Origin: Gammaproteobacteria bacterium
GTDB lineage: Bacteria; Pseudomonadota; Gammaproteobacteria; Xanthomonadales; SZUA-36
DNA length: 59,381 nucleotides
Direction of reading: 5' to 3'
NCBI GenBank assembly: GCA_024275935.1
Contig: JAJRYF010000031.1
Span: 1 to 59,381 of the forward strand
Shown: positions 38,201 through 46,204 of the stretch, one piece after another
How positions within the stretch are numbered: the first letter of the stretch is position 1
Layout of the letters: each line of letters starts with the position of its first letter
Program-made: the position numbers and the translations under genes
Notes under the pieces: generated by a model
Databases searched by the model: none
What the model was told of the DNA's origin: nothing
The model's input: only the letters and a program-made list of their open reading frames with translations

Positions 38201-39658
38201 CGTTATTTATTTGTGCGTGAAGTCGATTATGTTTCCGGAGCAGCCTTGATGGTTCGTGCAGAAATGTTTAAGCAGCTTGGCGGTTTTGATAATCACTATG
38301 CCCCGGCCTACTACGAAGATACCGACCTGGCGTTTAAGTGCCGCAAAGCTGGCTACCAGGTATTGGTTCAGCCATGCTCCACTGTGATCCACCATGAGGG
38401 TATCAGCTCTGGCACCGACCTTAGCCAGGGAATGAAAAAGTATCAACTGGTTAACCATAAGAAATTTCAGCAGCGCTGGAGCAAAGAATTAAAACTCCAG
38501 CCAGATCCAATCGCTGACCCGGAAGATACCGCTACAGTTAGAGCCGCAGCGGAACACTACTGCACCAAAAAGATACTAATCATTGATGCCACCACACCAC
38601 ACCCTGATCAGGATTCTGGCAGTGTGAGAATTATTAATATAATGCGGATCTTTCGCGACCTCGGTTATCAGGTTACATTCTTCTCGGATAACCGACAATG
38701 GGATGGCAACTACAGCGAAGCCTTGCAAGCTATGGGGATCGAGGTTTTGTTCGGGGAGTGGTTGAAGAACTTACCTGAGTTCTTTATCCAGCGTGGGTCG
38801 CAGTTTGATGCAGTGATGATCTCGCGCCATTATGTCGCCGAGAATTATCTCAAGTTAATTGAAAAGCATATGCCCCATGCAGAATTCATCTTCGACACCG
38901 TAGACTTGCATTACCTTAGAGAACAGCGTCAGGCAGAGCTTGAAGAAGACCCCAGATTACACCGAGCGGCTGCTCGCAGTCGCCGAGCTGAACTTAAAAT
39001 AATCAATTTGGCAGATACTACCCTAGTAGTTAGCCCCTATGAGAAATCCGTACTGGAACATGATGCTCCCGATGCCAGGGTCGATATTGTCTCTAATGTT
39101 CACCCCGTACATGGTTGCCGGCGACCTTTTTCTGAAAGGAAAAACATCTTCTTTATCGGTGGCTACCAACACCCACCGAATGTGGATGCGGCTATCTGGT
39201 TGGCAAAGCATATCTGGCCACTGATACACGCTCAATTGCCGGGTGTTCAATGTTTTCTGATTGGTAGTAAAGCACCACCAATTGTGCAAAAACTTGGAGG
39301 TGACGGGCTGGTTTACAAGGGCTTTGTTAATGATTTGGAGCCGTGGCTGGATAATTACCGGATTGCCGTAGCGCCGCTGCGTTTTGGCGCAGGGGTTAAA
39401 GGCAAAGTAAATATGAGCATGAGCTATGGCCAACCGGTAGTAGCAACAGGAATTGCAGTTGAGGGAATGCACGCGCAAAACGGGCGCGAAGTGTTAGTAG
39501 CAGATTCTGCCGAGGATTTTGCGGCTGAAGTTGTACGCTTGTATCAAGATGAAGCTCTATGGCAGAAGCTATCGGAAAATGGGCTTAAGAATGTTACTGA
39601 ACATTTCTCCTTTGAAGCTGCCCGTAGAAATATTCTTGAGATGATGGCCTCGCTATAA
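35210..39658 (+). CDS. Giant triple-domain glycosyltransferase (GT4 - coiled coil - GT2 - GT4-like)
   Basis: 1482 aa, cytosolic, without membrane helices. Residues about 1-230 form a poorly conserved region. A GT4 domain follows (HSWGGGIDRWI near 245; LVPGRIHPGKGKRLLLNAL near 470; SEMTALGIPVIATKIGA near 555). A Gln/Glu-rich coiled coil spans about 650-760. A GT2 domain covers about 850-1100 (SIIIPLFNQY, VDDCSTDKTTELL, LFLNNDTQVTDNWLD, YYEDTDLAFKCRKAGY). A third GT4-like domain is at about 1120-1480 (DQDSGSVRIINIMRIFRDLGY, FIGGYQHPPNVDAAIWL, GAGVKGKVNMSMSYG). Such fused enzymes build O-antigen, capsule or other polysaccharide repeats. No other polysaccharide genes adjoin it. The start is ATG 35210; a TTG at 35201 is in frame. 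Confidence 0.88.
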   Translation: MSHPENHLSTSPISVCLLPSTAGQLQWLQSEADGLGKIYALTGCQSDLSSLAEVTSLDFPAADLAAYLAVIESQNPESVILLVAEDIELPEFWLPRMQAVMAAAESNAVVTSLGNAKPKLNPLAADESPNKYTDQRVYLAANGNWFIDNQWPTTLALLQTEASNSLIKYQASTANAVDILQLEQLQVAVCGNLYSRSTSMRAANPLPVLGQICQKVSNWPPTTGAAMPGLDGKPVLLHITHSWGGGIDRWINDFCQTDTSHHHLILQARTVTKDLQENLKLSLWANGKRQQISTWCLQPEITASAIEHPQYREILRQINLNFAVDQIIIASLIGHSLDVLRTELPCLQLIHDYYPLWPFLTEDPTRYTDVAGHFDFQQAWETLQNQPEASLPGNHSLTYWNQLQQQYMSLLDSTGVIQVAPSNAAAAISRLLNPGRVADIQVIAHGIETTNLSPLPPPQRQSEKLRLLVPGRIHPGKGKRLLLNALPELSKLADVYLLGSGKDGEDFFGISGVHVSCQYQVEDLADEAALIAADAALLLSTVPETWSYTLSEMTALGIPVIATKIGAFTERLEALESGWLIDTDSESLIQQVQKLAEKPELLEQARAKLQAKEVHDLEAMVAAYSQLLVNQPGNQPPGVSKISVAILQTDMVNLQKTRLQENLTAQATKIAQQTRELQARADWVCGVEAEIQQTQVASENAALTAGKEIERVNNALIERTEWAQSEINKLAEESQSWEALHQQKADSLQQVLASSSWKLTKPLRTLTRFGRNLQEMQAWNPKRWPYIFKRLRQSLAIRGLNGTLQRAQNHKQPSAAPKTALKPIEILKQRLDIHSNPVINQHKFTAVEKPLVSIIIPLFNQYLYTQACLESINKVSNTSSFEIILVDDCSTDKTTELLAACTGVTQLRNLENLGFIGSCNRGAEAATGEYLLFLNNDTQVTDNWLDTLLATFQEFPNAGVVGSRLIYPDGSLQEAGGIIFKDASGWNYGRYAKANDPRYLFVREVDYVSGAALMVRAEMFKQLGGFDNHYAPAYYEDTDLAFKCRKAGYQVLVQPCSTVIHHEGISSGTDLSQGMKKYQLVNHKKFQQRWSKELKLQPDPIADPEDTATVRAAAEHYCTKKILIIDATTPHPDQDSGSVRIINIMRIFRDLGYQVTFFSDNRQWDGNYSEALQAMGIEVLFGEWLKNLPEFFIQRGSQFDAVMISRHYVAENYLKLIEKHMPHAEFIFDTVDLHYLREQRQAELEEDPRLHRAAARSRRAELKIINLADTTLVVSPYEKSVLEHDAPDARVDIVSNVHPVHGCRRPFSERKNIFFIGGYQHPPNVDAAIWLAKHIWPLIHAQLPGVQCFLIGSKAPPIVQKLGGDGLVYKGFVNDLEPWLDNYRIAVAPLRFGAGVKGKVNMSMSYGQPVVATGIAVEGMHAQNGREVLVADSAEDFAAEVVRLYQDEALWQKLSENGLKNVTEHFSFEAARRNILEMMASL

Positions 39659-39660
39659 AC

Positions 39661-39783
39661 TCAAAGAACTTTATCCAAAGGCAACAAAATCGTAAGCAAA
39701 AGCCCTCCGTCGGAATCATTTTCAGCTTCAATACTCCCACCATGACGCTGGATGGCAGTAGCGGCTATTGCTAACGGAAAATA
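39661..39783 (-). pseudogene. Histidine-kinase 3' fossil
   Basis: On the minus strand from about 39783 to the TGA at 39663-39661 there are about 40 codons ending LAIAATAIQRHGGSIEAEN, then a short acidic/Gly stretch and LLLTILLPLDKVL-stop. This is the unmistakable C-terminal end of a HATPase_c sensor kinase: the G2-box LAIA, RHGG and a terminal LPL. Upstream codons lose similarity before the N, G1 or F boxes, and no start is present. It is a decayed remnant of a two-component gene, lying 2 bases past the glycosyltransferase stop. Confidence 0.8.
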
Positions 39784-40104
39784 TAGTATTACGAGCAAAT
39801 CTCCGGTTGCAAGTAAACGCCCTGATCTCCGAGAAGCAACAGATTAAGTTAGAAACTTACAAAGAAGCCCGCCGGGCTATGGCCTCTACGAGAAAGAAGA
39901 AACACCAGCGTAGGTAAGCGTAACTAATTACGGATAAACCTCTACATCTCAAACCGGGCTTTGGCCCAGGTTTTTTAATTCCTAAAATTTTAAAAACAAG
40001 GTTACACCGCCCTCGGCGGGGTGTAAAATACACGGATTCACTTTTATTAACCACTCTCGTTCTGGAAAATAAAAACCCAGTGCGGAATTTCTAGGAGGAA
40101 TAAA
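39784..40104. other. Non-coding stretch upstream of the phosphate genes
   Basis: No convincing reading frame. It contains the intrinsic terminator at 39951-39976 and a second hairpin at 40002-40025 (TTACACC paired with GGTGTAA, extended by GCC/GGC with a two-base bulge) about 80 bases before the PhoU-like start. A strong AGGAGGA ribosome site lies at the end. No Pho-box-like direct repeat is seen. Confidence 0.5.
39951..39976 (+). terminator. Intrinsic terminator
   Basis: AAACC-GGGC pairs with GCCC-(A bulge)-GGTTT around a TTTG loop and runs into TTTTTT. It probably ends transcripts coming from the large glycosyltransferase gene, about 300 bases upstream. Confidence 0.7.
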
Positions 40105-40782
40105 ATGGCTGGTACCTATCTAAGTGAAATCTTTGGGAAATCTCCTGTTAGGCCAATGGAGAAACACATCAACAAGGTGTTTTCTTGCGTTTCTTTATTG
40201 CCTGCCTTTACCCAGGCCGTCATTGAAGCAAACCGACCTGAGCGCGACAAAATTCAGCAAAACATAATTCAGCTGGAAAATGAGGCAGATGCTCTCAAGA
40301 AAAAACTGCGCTTACAGCTTCCCCATAGTCTGTTTATTCCTATCTCTCGTAGAGATTTACTGGAATTGCTAACCATGCAGGACAAGCTAGCTAGTACTGC
40401 CCGCGATATATGCGCAATTTTCGTTAACCGGGATATGCGCCTTCCAGAAACTTTGCAAGATGATTATTTCAAGCTAATTGAAACCAGTATCAAAGCTTGC
40501 AAGCAAGCTCAAATCACCGTTAATGAACTCGATGAGCTTCTGGAAACCGGTTTCGGAGTGAAAGAGCTAGCGCTTATGCATGAGTTACTAGATGAACTTG
40601 ATCAACTCGAAAGTGAAGTTGACGCCCAGGAAGCAAAGCTTATGCAAAAACTGCATAGCATTGAAAGAGAACTGGATCCGGTAGATGTTATTTTCTTATA
40701 CGAATTGATCGATCTGGGTGGGGAATTAGCCGATAGAGCACAACAAGTTGGCAGTCGTTTACAACTCATGATGGCTAAATAG
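40105..40782 (+). CDS. PhoU-like DUF47 protein (TIGR00153), PiT partner
   Basis: 225 aa, all helical, with the family opening FGKSPVRPMEKHINKVFSCV and paired Glu/Asp-rich helices (ENEADALKKKLR, DQLESEVDAQEAKL) that bind metal clusters in PhoU-type bundles. These proteins sit beside PiT phosphate transporters and probably regulate them. A strong ribosome site (AGGAGGA) precedes ATG 40105. The PiT gene follows after 14 bases. Confidence 0.92.
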   Translation: MAGTYLSEIFGKSPVRPMEKHINKVFSCVSLLPAFTQAVIEANRPERDKIQQNIIQLENEADALKKKLRLQLPHSLFIPISRRDLLELLTMQDKLASTARDICAIFVNRDMRLPETLQDDYFKLIETSIKACKQAQITVNELDELLETGFGVKELALMHELLDELDQLESEVDAQEAKLMQKLHSIERELDPVDVIFLYELIDLGGELADRAQQVGSRLQLMMAK

Positions 40783-40796
40783 AGGGAGCTTATACG

Positions 40797-42068
40797 ATGG
40801 AATTCATTACAGAACATGCCACCCTATTAATAATCCTGGCGGCAGTATTTGGCCTGTTTATGGCCTGGGGAATTGGTGCCAATGATGTCGCTAACGCTAT
40901 GGCAACCTCGGTTGGAGCCAAGGCGCTAACTATCAAGCAAGCCATTGTAGTAGCTGCAATTTTCGAGTTTGCGGGGGCTTATCTGGCTGGGGGTAATGTT
41001 ACCGCCACTATCCGCAAAGGCATTATCGACTCCACATCGTTGGCCGATACCCCGGAGATACTGGTCTTCGGCATGCTGGCATCCTTGCTTGCAGCCGGCA
41101 CCTGGTTGTTAATTGCCTCGGCCAAAGGCTGGCCGGTTTCTACCACCCATTCGATCATTGGAGCGATAGTGGGCTTTGCTGTAGTTGGGGTCGGTACCGA
41201 TATCGTTGAGTGGGGTCAAATAGGTGAGATTGTAGTGAGCTGGGTGCTCTCACCCCTGCTTTCTGGTACTTTGGCGTACTTCCTGTTTAGAAGCGTTCAA
41301 AAGTTAATCCTAAACGCTGATAACCCATTAAACAGTGCCAGGCGCTATGTGCCGTTTTATATATTCCTGGTCGGCTTTATCATGTCACTGGTTACTATTT
41401 CCAAGGGTTTAAAGCATGTCGGGCTGAATCTGAGCACTACCCAAACCTACGGATTTTCTTTCCTGATCGGGCTGATCGCTATGGCCATAGGCGTGTTTAT
41501 CATTGGCAGAATTAATTTCTCGCCTGACGATGATGCCGACTTCCGCTTTACCAATGTCGAGAAAATATTTGGCGTGCTAATGGTCTTTACTGCTTGTGGC
41601 ATGGCCTTTGCGCATGGCTCTAATGATGTGGCCAACGCAATCGGGCCTTTTGCTGCTGTCTATTCCATTGTCAGTAGTGGCGGTGAGTTAGCCCAAACAT
41701 CGGCTTTACCAAAGTGGATTTTACTTATTGGCGGCGTTGGTATCGTACTTGGCTTAGCAATGTTGGGGCGCAAGGTTATTGCTACCGTCGGCAAACAAAT
41801 TACCCAGTTAACTCCAAGCCGTGGCTTTGCCGCTGAATTGGCCGCAGCTTTTGTGGTAGTAGTAGCTTCAGGTACTGGAATCCCGATATCCACCACCCAT
41901 ACTCTGGTTGGCGCGGTACTGGGTGTTGGCATGGCCAGGGGGATTGGTGCGCTGAACCTGCAGGTGATTGGTAAAATATTCATGTCCTGGCTGGTTACCC
42001 TACCCGCAGGTGCTATTTTATCGATATTCTTCTTCTACTTGATAAAGAATGGCGCCGGTTTGCTATGA
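40797..42068 (+). CDS. pit: Inorganic phosphate transporter, PiT family
   Basis: 423-aa inner-membrane permease with about ten to eleven helices. Two inverted PiT signature repeats are present: GANDVANAMATSVGAKALT (about residues 26-44) and HGSNDVANAIGPFAAV (about 275-290), plus the paired GWPVSTTHSIIGA and GIPISTTHTLVGAV. PiT proteins import metal-phosphate with protons or sodium at low affinity. It is co-transcribed with the PhoU-like gene. Confidence 0.95.
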   Translation: MEFITEHATLLIILAAVFGLFMAWGIGANDVANAMATSVGAKALTIKQAIVVAAIFEFAGAYLAGGNVTATIRKGIIDSTSLADTPEILVFGMLASLLAAGTWLLIASAKGWPVSTTHSIIGAIVGFAVVGVGTDIVEWGQIGEIVVSWVLSPLLSGTLAYFLFRSVQKLILNADNPLNSARRYVPFYIFLVGFIMSLVTISKGLKHVGLNLSTTQTYGFSFLIGLIAMAIGVFIIGRINFSPDDDADFRFTNVEKIFGVLMVFTACGMAFAHGSNDVANAIGPFAAVYSIVSSGGELAQTSALPKWILLIGGVGIVLGLAMLGRKVIATVGKQITQLTPSRGFAAELAAAFVVVVASGTGIPISTTHTLVGAVLGVGMARGIGALNLQVIGKIFMSWLVTLPAGAILSIFFFYLIKNGAGLL

Positions 42069-42093
42069 ATCGAATCTTTTCCAGGCTAGCTTG

Positions 42094-42999
42094 ATGGATA
42101 TCCGACCGCTCTGGTCCAGGCAAGACTGGTCGGGGCGGTTGCCTGCCAGCCTACATGAAGAGCTTTCAATAGACCGACAAGTTCCAGCTCTGCTGGCATG
42201 CCAGGGCGAGACCATTATTGGCTGGGCCTATACCGCAGATCGAAGCAATCAACTACTACAAATAAACATAACTGAAGCATACAGGCGCAAAGGGCATGGT
42301 AGTCGTTTGTTGCGTAGCCTGGGCCAACTACTAACTGATTACGGCTGCTCCCGACTAGAACTGGAGACTGAGTTACTGGAACCAGCACACAGCCGAGCTT
42401 TTTTTCAGAAGATGGGACCCAGCCTCCTGCTTTCAGGTAAAAGCCAAAGCAGTTTCAAATTAGAAAGCTGGCTATCCCCAGAACAGTTAAAGCTACTGGA
42501 AGTCCACCGACAACTAGGTATCCCGGATAATTATGGTATTAGTCGCGCACTAAGGCTACACGCAGATGCTGTCGATCTCACCGCAATTGGAGAAGATTGC
42601 TGGCAAAGGCCGCAGCGGCTTGCAACCGAGGCCGCAGCCGCCTGGAGCATGATGCACCACCATGCTGCGCTGGAAAACATCCAGCTAGTCCCGGTATCGG
42701 CATACCGGAGCATCCAATACCAAACTTTATTGTTACAAAGAAAATTAGATAAAGGGCAGGTAATTGAGGAAATACTGAAAGTATCCGCAGCCCCTGGTTT
42801 CAGCGAGCATCACAGTGGCAGAGCCATAGATATAACCACTACCCAAGCTGTTGCATTAGAAACCAAGTTTGCCCAAACCTCTGCCTATCAATGGCTAAAT
42901 TACAACGCCGAAGATTACGGGTTTTATTTATCTTATCCGCAAGACAACCCACATGGGATTGCTTGGGAACCATGGCACTGGTGCTGGGCTCCAGAATAA
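42094..42999 (+). CDS. GNAT acetyltransferase fused to VanY-type D,D-carboxypeptidase
   Basis: 301 aa from ATG 42094. Residues about 5-125 form a GNAT domain, with the acetyl-CoA loop YRRKGHGSRLL near 63-73. Residues about 180-301 form an M15B peptidase with SEHHSGRAID (H239 and D246 as zinc ligands) and GIAWEPWHW (E292 catalytic, H295 zinc ligand). No signal peptide is seen, so the peptidase would be cytosolic, unusual for VanY-type enzymes. An in-frame ATG at 42049 overlaps the pit end and gives no better N-terminus. Possible job: trimming and acetylating recycled muropeptides. It is followed by a strong terminator. Confidence 0.82.
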   Translation: MDIRPLWSRQDWSGRLPASLHEELSIDRQVPALLACQGETIIGWAYTADRSNQLLQINITEAYRRKGHGSRLLRSLGQLLTDYGCSRLELETELLEPAHSRAFFQKMGPSLLLSGKSQSSFKLESWLSPEQLKLLEVHRQLGIPDNYGISRALRLHADAVDLTAIGEDCWQRPQRLATEAAAAWSMMHHHAALENIQLVPVSAYRSIQYQTLLLQRKLDKGQVIEEILKVSAAPGFSEHHSGRAIDITTTQAVALETKFAQTSAYQWLNYNAEDYGFYLSYPQDNPHGIAWEPWHWCWAPE

Positions 43000-43001
43000 A
43001 A

Positions 43002-43027
43002 AACGCCACCCGAAGGTGGCATTTTTT
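43002..43027. terminator. Bidirectional intrinsic terminator
   Basis: GCCACC-CGAA-GGTGGC (43005-43020) is a six-bp GC-rich stem with a CGAA tetraloop, flanked by an A run on the left and a T run on the right. It can stop transcription from both the GNAT-VanY gene (plus) and the TonB receptor gene (minus), which converge here. Confidence 0.9.
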
Positions 43028-43048
43028 ACTGCATAAAGATCCAGATAC

Positions 43049-45445
43049 TTAGTATGTATACCGCATAGTCAAACCAATAGTCCGTGGCTGATTGGTAAGA
43101 TAACCAACCCTTGCCAGCGTACCGCGCTCTTGATCCAGACCCAGACGGGCATTCTCATCTAGAAGATTATTCACATATAGCGAAACATCCCAGTTGAAAC
43201 TGCGTATACCTACTCTGATATTACCCAGGCTATATGCCGGCAGCTCAGGGTTAAAGTAGAAGTAGTCTGCATCAGGCGAACCCAGCGGATATACAGAAAG
43301 GTCTACAGTACCAAAACCATCTGCCTGATCTCCAATCTGGGTATACCGCGAGCCAACAAACTGGTAGGTACCGCTCAGGTAACCGTCCCAGCTGGTATTA
43401 ACCGGCCAGTAATAAACCGCGTTAGCAGACATTTGGAATTTAGGCGTGGTCGGCAGCTGATTACCTTTCTTCATTCCAGCAATGATGGTGGTATTGCCGT
43501 TGGCATCAGTTGAGGTCACATTAGAACCTAGTTCAGCGTTGATGTAACTGGCTGAGACTGATACATCCAGATTATCGGTCGGGCGCATCTTGTATTCCAC
43601 CTCGATCCCGGTGCTAGTTGCCTTAGGTACATTGAAAACTACTCGCGATGAGCAAGTCCCAGCAGTAAGCGTTGCCTGAAGGTTATCGATATCCATGAAG
43701 AACAAGGCTACATTGAATACCCCGCGACCCTCATTGAAAGTAGTCTTGGCGCCGATCTCGTAGTTGGTAAGCTCTTCGTCTTCAAACGAATCCCTGCCAC
43801 CAAAAGTTTCCAAATCTTCAGCTGAGCAAAGCGGTACATTTAATGGGTCATTGATACCACCCAGGCGTACACCACGAGAAACTTGACCGTTTAGCGTAGT
43901 GTTATCGCTGAGGCTATAACTAGCCATCAAGCGCGGCGCAAAGCCACTGGATGTGGTTCTGCCTTTCTCGCCAATGGTTTGGTCCGCAAAAATACCATCA
44001 AAGTTCAGGGTCCGATTTTCTTCAAAATCGTAGTAGCGCAAGCCACCGGTAACACTAAAGCGGTCGCTGATCAAATAAGTAAGTTCGCCAAATACCGCGA
44101 ATTGATCAAATGTGTACGGAATATCTGACCAGAACAAGCCATCTTTTGGTGCAATAATTCCTGCTGTTGGAATACCGGTGGCATCCTCAAAACCCGGTAC
44201 CAACAAGCCCTGACCATAACGGCGATCTATAGTGCTATAGAAACCGCCCACTACCCAGGACAACTGCCCGGAGCCACTTGATGAGAGCCTAAGCTCCTGA
44301 GTGAATGACTCGACCGTAGTAGAGTCATCCAGGGGTGCATCCAGTCTGAAAATATCTTCAGGGAAGCCAATATTACCACCAGTAATAGAAGCCGTTAGCT
44401 GGGTTGCATCCCGAATAACCGTAATATCTCTATCGGTCCAGGTGGTAACCGATGTAAAAGTGGCACTCCCCAGGTCATAGCTGACATTTAAATCCACCAT
44501 AGTGAAATCATCAACAAATTTTTCCGAGAACTGGGTGTACTGTTGACGGTCGCCGAGATCCACTCGCGGCATTGTCGTGGTGAACGGGTTGCCTAGAATA
44601 TTGTACATATCAACCCGATTGTAACCATTCATATCGACTTTTTGATAGACAATACGGGGTGTAATAGTCAAGTTATCTGTGGCAAACTTAAAGGCGAAGC
44701 GACCACCATAGCGTTCACCGTTATTAACATTCTTTCTGACGCTACCATCAGGCTGCACCGCATCTATGTAGCCACCATAATTTTTATAATAGGCAACTGC
44801 GCGGAAAGCTGAGGAATCACCGACTGGGGCGTTAAACATGCCTCTGAATTCACTATCGGTACCGCCACCACTGATGCTGGCACCAGAAACTTCAGCCGCC
44901 ATCTCAGTACGGCTGCTATTTGGTTGATTGGTAATATACCGCACGGTGCCAGAAAGTGACCCGGCACCAAACAATGTACCCTGTGGCCCACGCAGTACTT
45001 CTACCCGGTTAAGGTCAAATAAATCCAGGTCCGGAGTGAATAGTGACAATGAAATTACCGATTCATCCAAGTAAACACCAACCTGCTCTTTAACTCCTGG
45101 CTGATCTCTAACCACTTGCCCGGCAGATACCCCACGAATTGCAACTTGAGATTGTCCAGGACCAAGATTCTGCACACTAAAACCCGCAACATTATTCGCC
45201 AAAGTCTCCATATCTACAGAGCCGGTATTGCGCATGTATTCTTCAGTTTGTGCTTCAATCGAAAATGGCACATCTTGCAATGATTCCTCTCTCTTTCGAG
45301 CAGTTACCATTACACTATCGAGGCGCTTGACATCTTCTTCAGGGTCGGCATCAGTGGCTTCCTGCGCATGTGCCAGCATACTGCCAGCGGCCAAGGTAAT
45401 AGCCACAAACAAGGCTTTTTGGGTAAATTTATTTAGCGGGTGCAT
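43049..45445 (-). CDS. TonB-dependent outer-membrane receptor
   Basis: 798 aa. Signal peptide (residues 1-27, cleaving after AHA), a TonB box-like LDSVMVTARKREESLQDVP, a plug domain (about 55-165; VEVLRGPQGTLFGAGSLSGTV), and a 22-strand barrel ending in an aromatic terminal strand (GLTMRYTY). It belongs to the broad FecA/oar-like family used for siderophores, vitamin B12, glycans or other large nutrients. The substrate cannot be told from the sequence. It is monocistronic: a terminator lies downstream, and the next gene upstream is 125 bases away. Confidence 0.93.
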   Translation of the reverse strand: MHPLNKFTQKALFVAITLAAGSMLAHAQEATDADPEEDVKRLDSVMVTARKREESLQDVPFSIEAQTEEYMRNTGSVDMETLANNVAGFSVQNLGPGQSQVAIRGVSAGQVVRDQPGVKEQVGVYLDESVISLSLFTPDLDLFDLNRVEVLRGPQGTLFGAGSLSGTVRYITNQPNSSRTEMAAEVSGASISGGGTDSEFRGMFNAPVGDSSAFRAVAYYKNYGGYIDAVQPDGSVRKNVNNGERYGGRFAFKFATDNLTITPRIVYQKVDMNGYNRVDMYNILGNPFTTTMPRVDLGDRQQYTQFSEKFVDDFTMVDLNVSYDLGSATFTSVTTWTDRDITVIRDATQLTASITGGNIGFPEDIFRLDAPLDDSTTVESFTQELRLSSSGSGQLSWVVGGFYSTIDRRYGQGLLVPGFEDATGIPTAGIIAPKDGLFWSDIPYTFDQFAVFGELTYLISDRFSVTGGLRYYDFEENRTLNFDGIFADQTIGEKGRTTSSGFAPRLMASYSLSDNTTLNGQVSRGVRLGGINDPLNVPLCSAEDLETFGGRDSFEDEELTNYEIGAKTTFNEGRGVFNVALFFMDIDNLQATLTAGTCSSRVVFNVPKATSTGIEVEYKMRPTDNLDVSVSASYINAELGSNVTSTDANGNTTIIAGMKKGNQLPTTPKFQMSANAVYYWPVNTSWDGYLSGTYQFVGSRYTQIGDQADGFGTVDLSVYPLGSPDADYFYFNPELPAYSLGNIRVGIRSFNWDVSLYVNNLLDENARLGLDQERGTLARVGYLTNQPRTIGLTMRYTY

Positions 45446-45570
45446 TGGAACTCCTATTACAATCTACTTATCAATCAGGGAAAATATACGCTGTTATATC
45501 AAATGTTAATTTTTTGTTACAGCTCAGCGTTACCGAAAAGTAACACATCTAGTCTTGAAATAAAAGCTAT

Positions 45571-46200
45571 TCAGCCATCCCCACCAACCAATAACCACAA
45601 ATACCATGCTGCCGCTGAGCGATACGGGCTCCAATGTGCGGTTTTTCTTAGCAACTCCGACTCATTTGGTGGCTCCTTAAGTTGCATAAGTTGTTGCAGA
45701 CCATTGCGGGTCGCAAGGTCAGATGAGGGCATAACATCTGCCCTGCCAAGATTAAAAATAAGATAAATTTGCGCGGTCCAGGGGCCAATACCACGAACCT
45801 GGCATAGGGCCTGAATAATCTCTTCATCTGTCATCTTCAGGAGTTTACGGCGACTTGGTAGCTCTCTGGCTTCAACCTTAGCGGCAAGGTCTAGAACTGC
45901 CAACGCCTTGTTACGCGAAAGACCAACTGAACGCAGCTCTTCAAGCTTATATTCAAGGGCTACCACTGCCAGCGGTTTTTTATCTACAAACAAATCCGCG
46001 AAACGGGAGTAAATGGTAGCGGCAGCCTTACCGGATAATTGCTGGTAAACAATCGATTTTGAAAGCGAGAGAAACAGATCTGTTTCTCGCTGTGGCGGTG
46101 GCGGGTATTTTTTGCAACTGGAAATAAAGCGACCCAGTATCTGATCCTTATGAGTCAGATACCGGGCCGCAGTCTTTCTGTCGTAGTTATTACGGCTCAA
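45571..46200 (-). CDS. DNA-3-methyladenine glycosylase, AlkA/HhH-GPD type
   Basis: 209 aa. Removes alkylated bases from DNA. The helix-hairpin-helix LCQVRGIGPWTAQ is at about 132-144 and the catalytic Asp in MPSSDLATR (D161). It lacks the N-terminal domain of E. coli AlkA, as in the short bacterial and yeast Mag-type enzymes. The only available start is TTG at 46200, 4 bases past the stop of the decayed acylase gene; weak expression or coupling is likely. Confidence 0.9.
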   Translation of the reverse strand: MSRNNYDRKTAARYLTHKDQILGRFISSCKKYPPPPQRETDLFLSLSKSIVYQQLSGKAAATIYSRFADLFVDKKPLAVVALEYKLEELRSVGLSRNKALAVLDLAAKVEARELPSRRKLLKMTDEEIIQALCQVRGIGPWTAQIYLIFNLGRADVMPSSDLATRNGLQQLMQLKEPPNESELLRKTAHWSPYRSAAAWYLWLLVGGDG

Positions 46201-46204
46201 TCAA

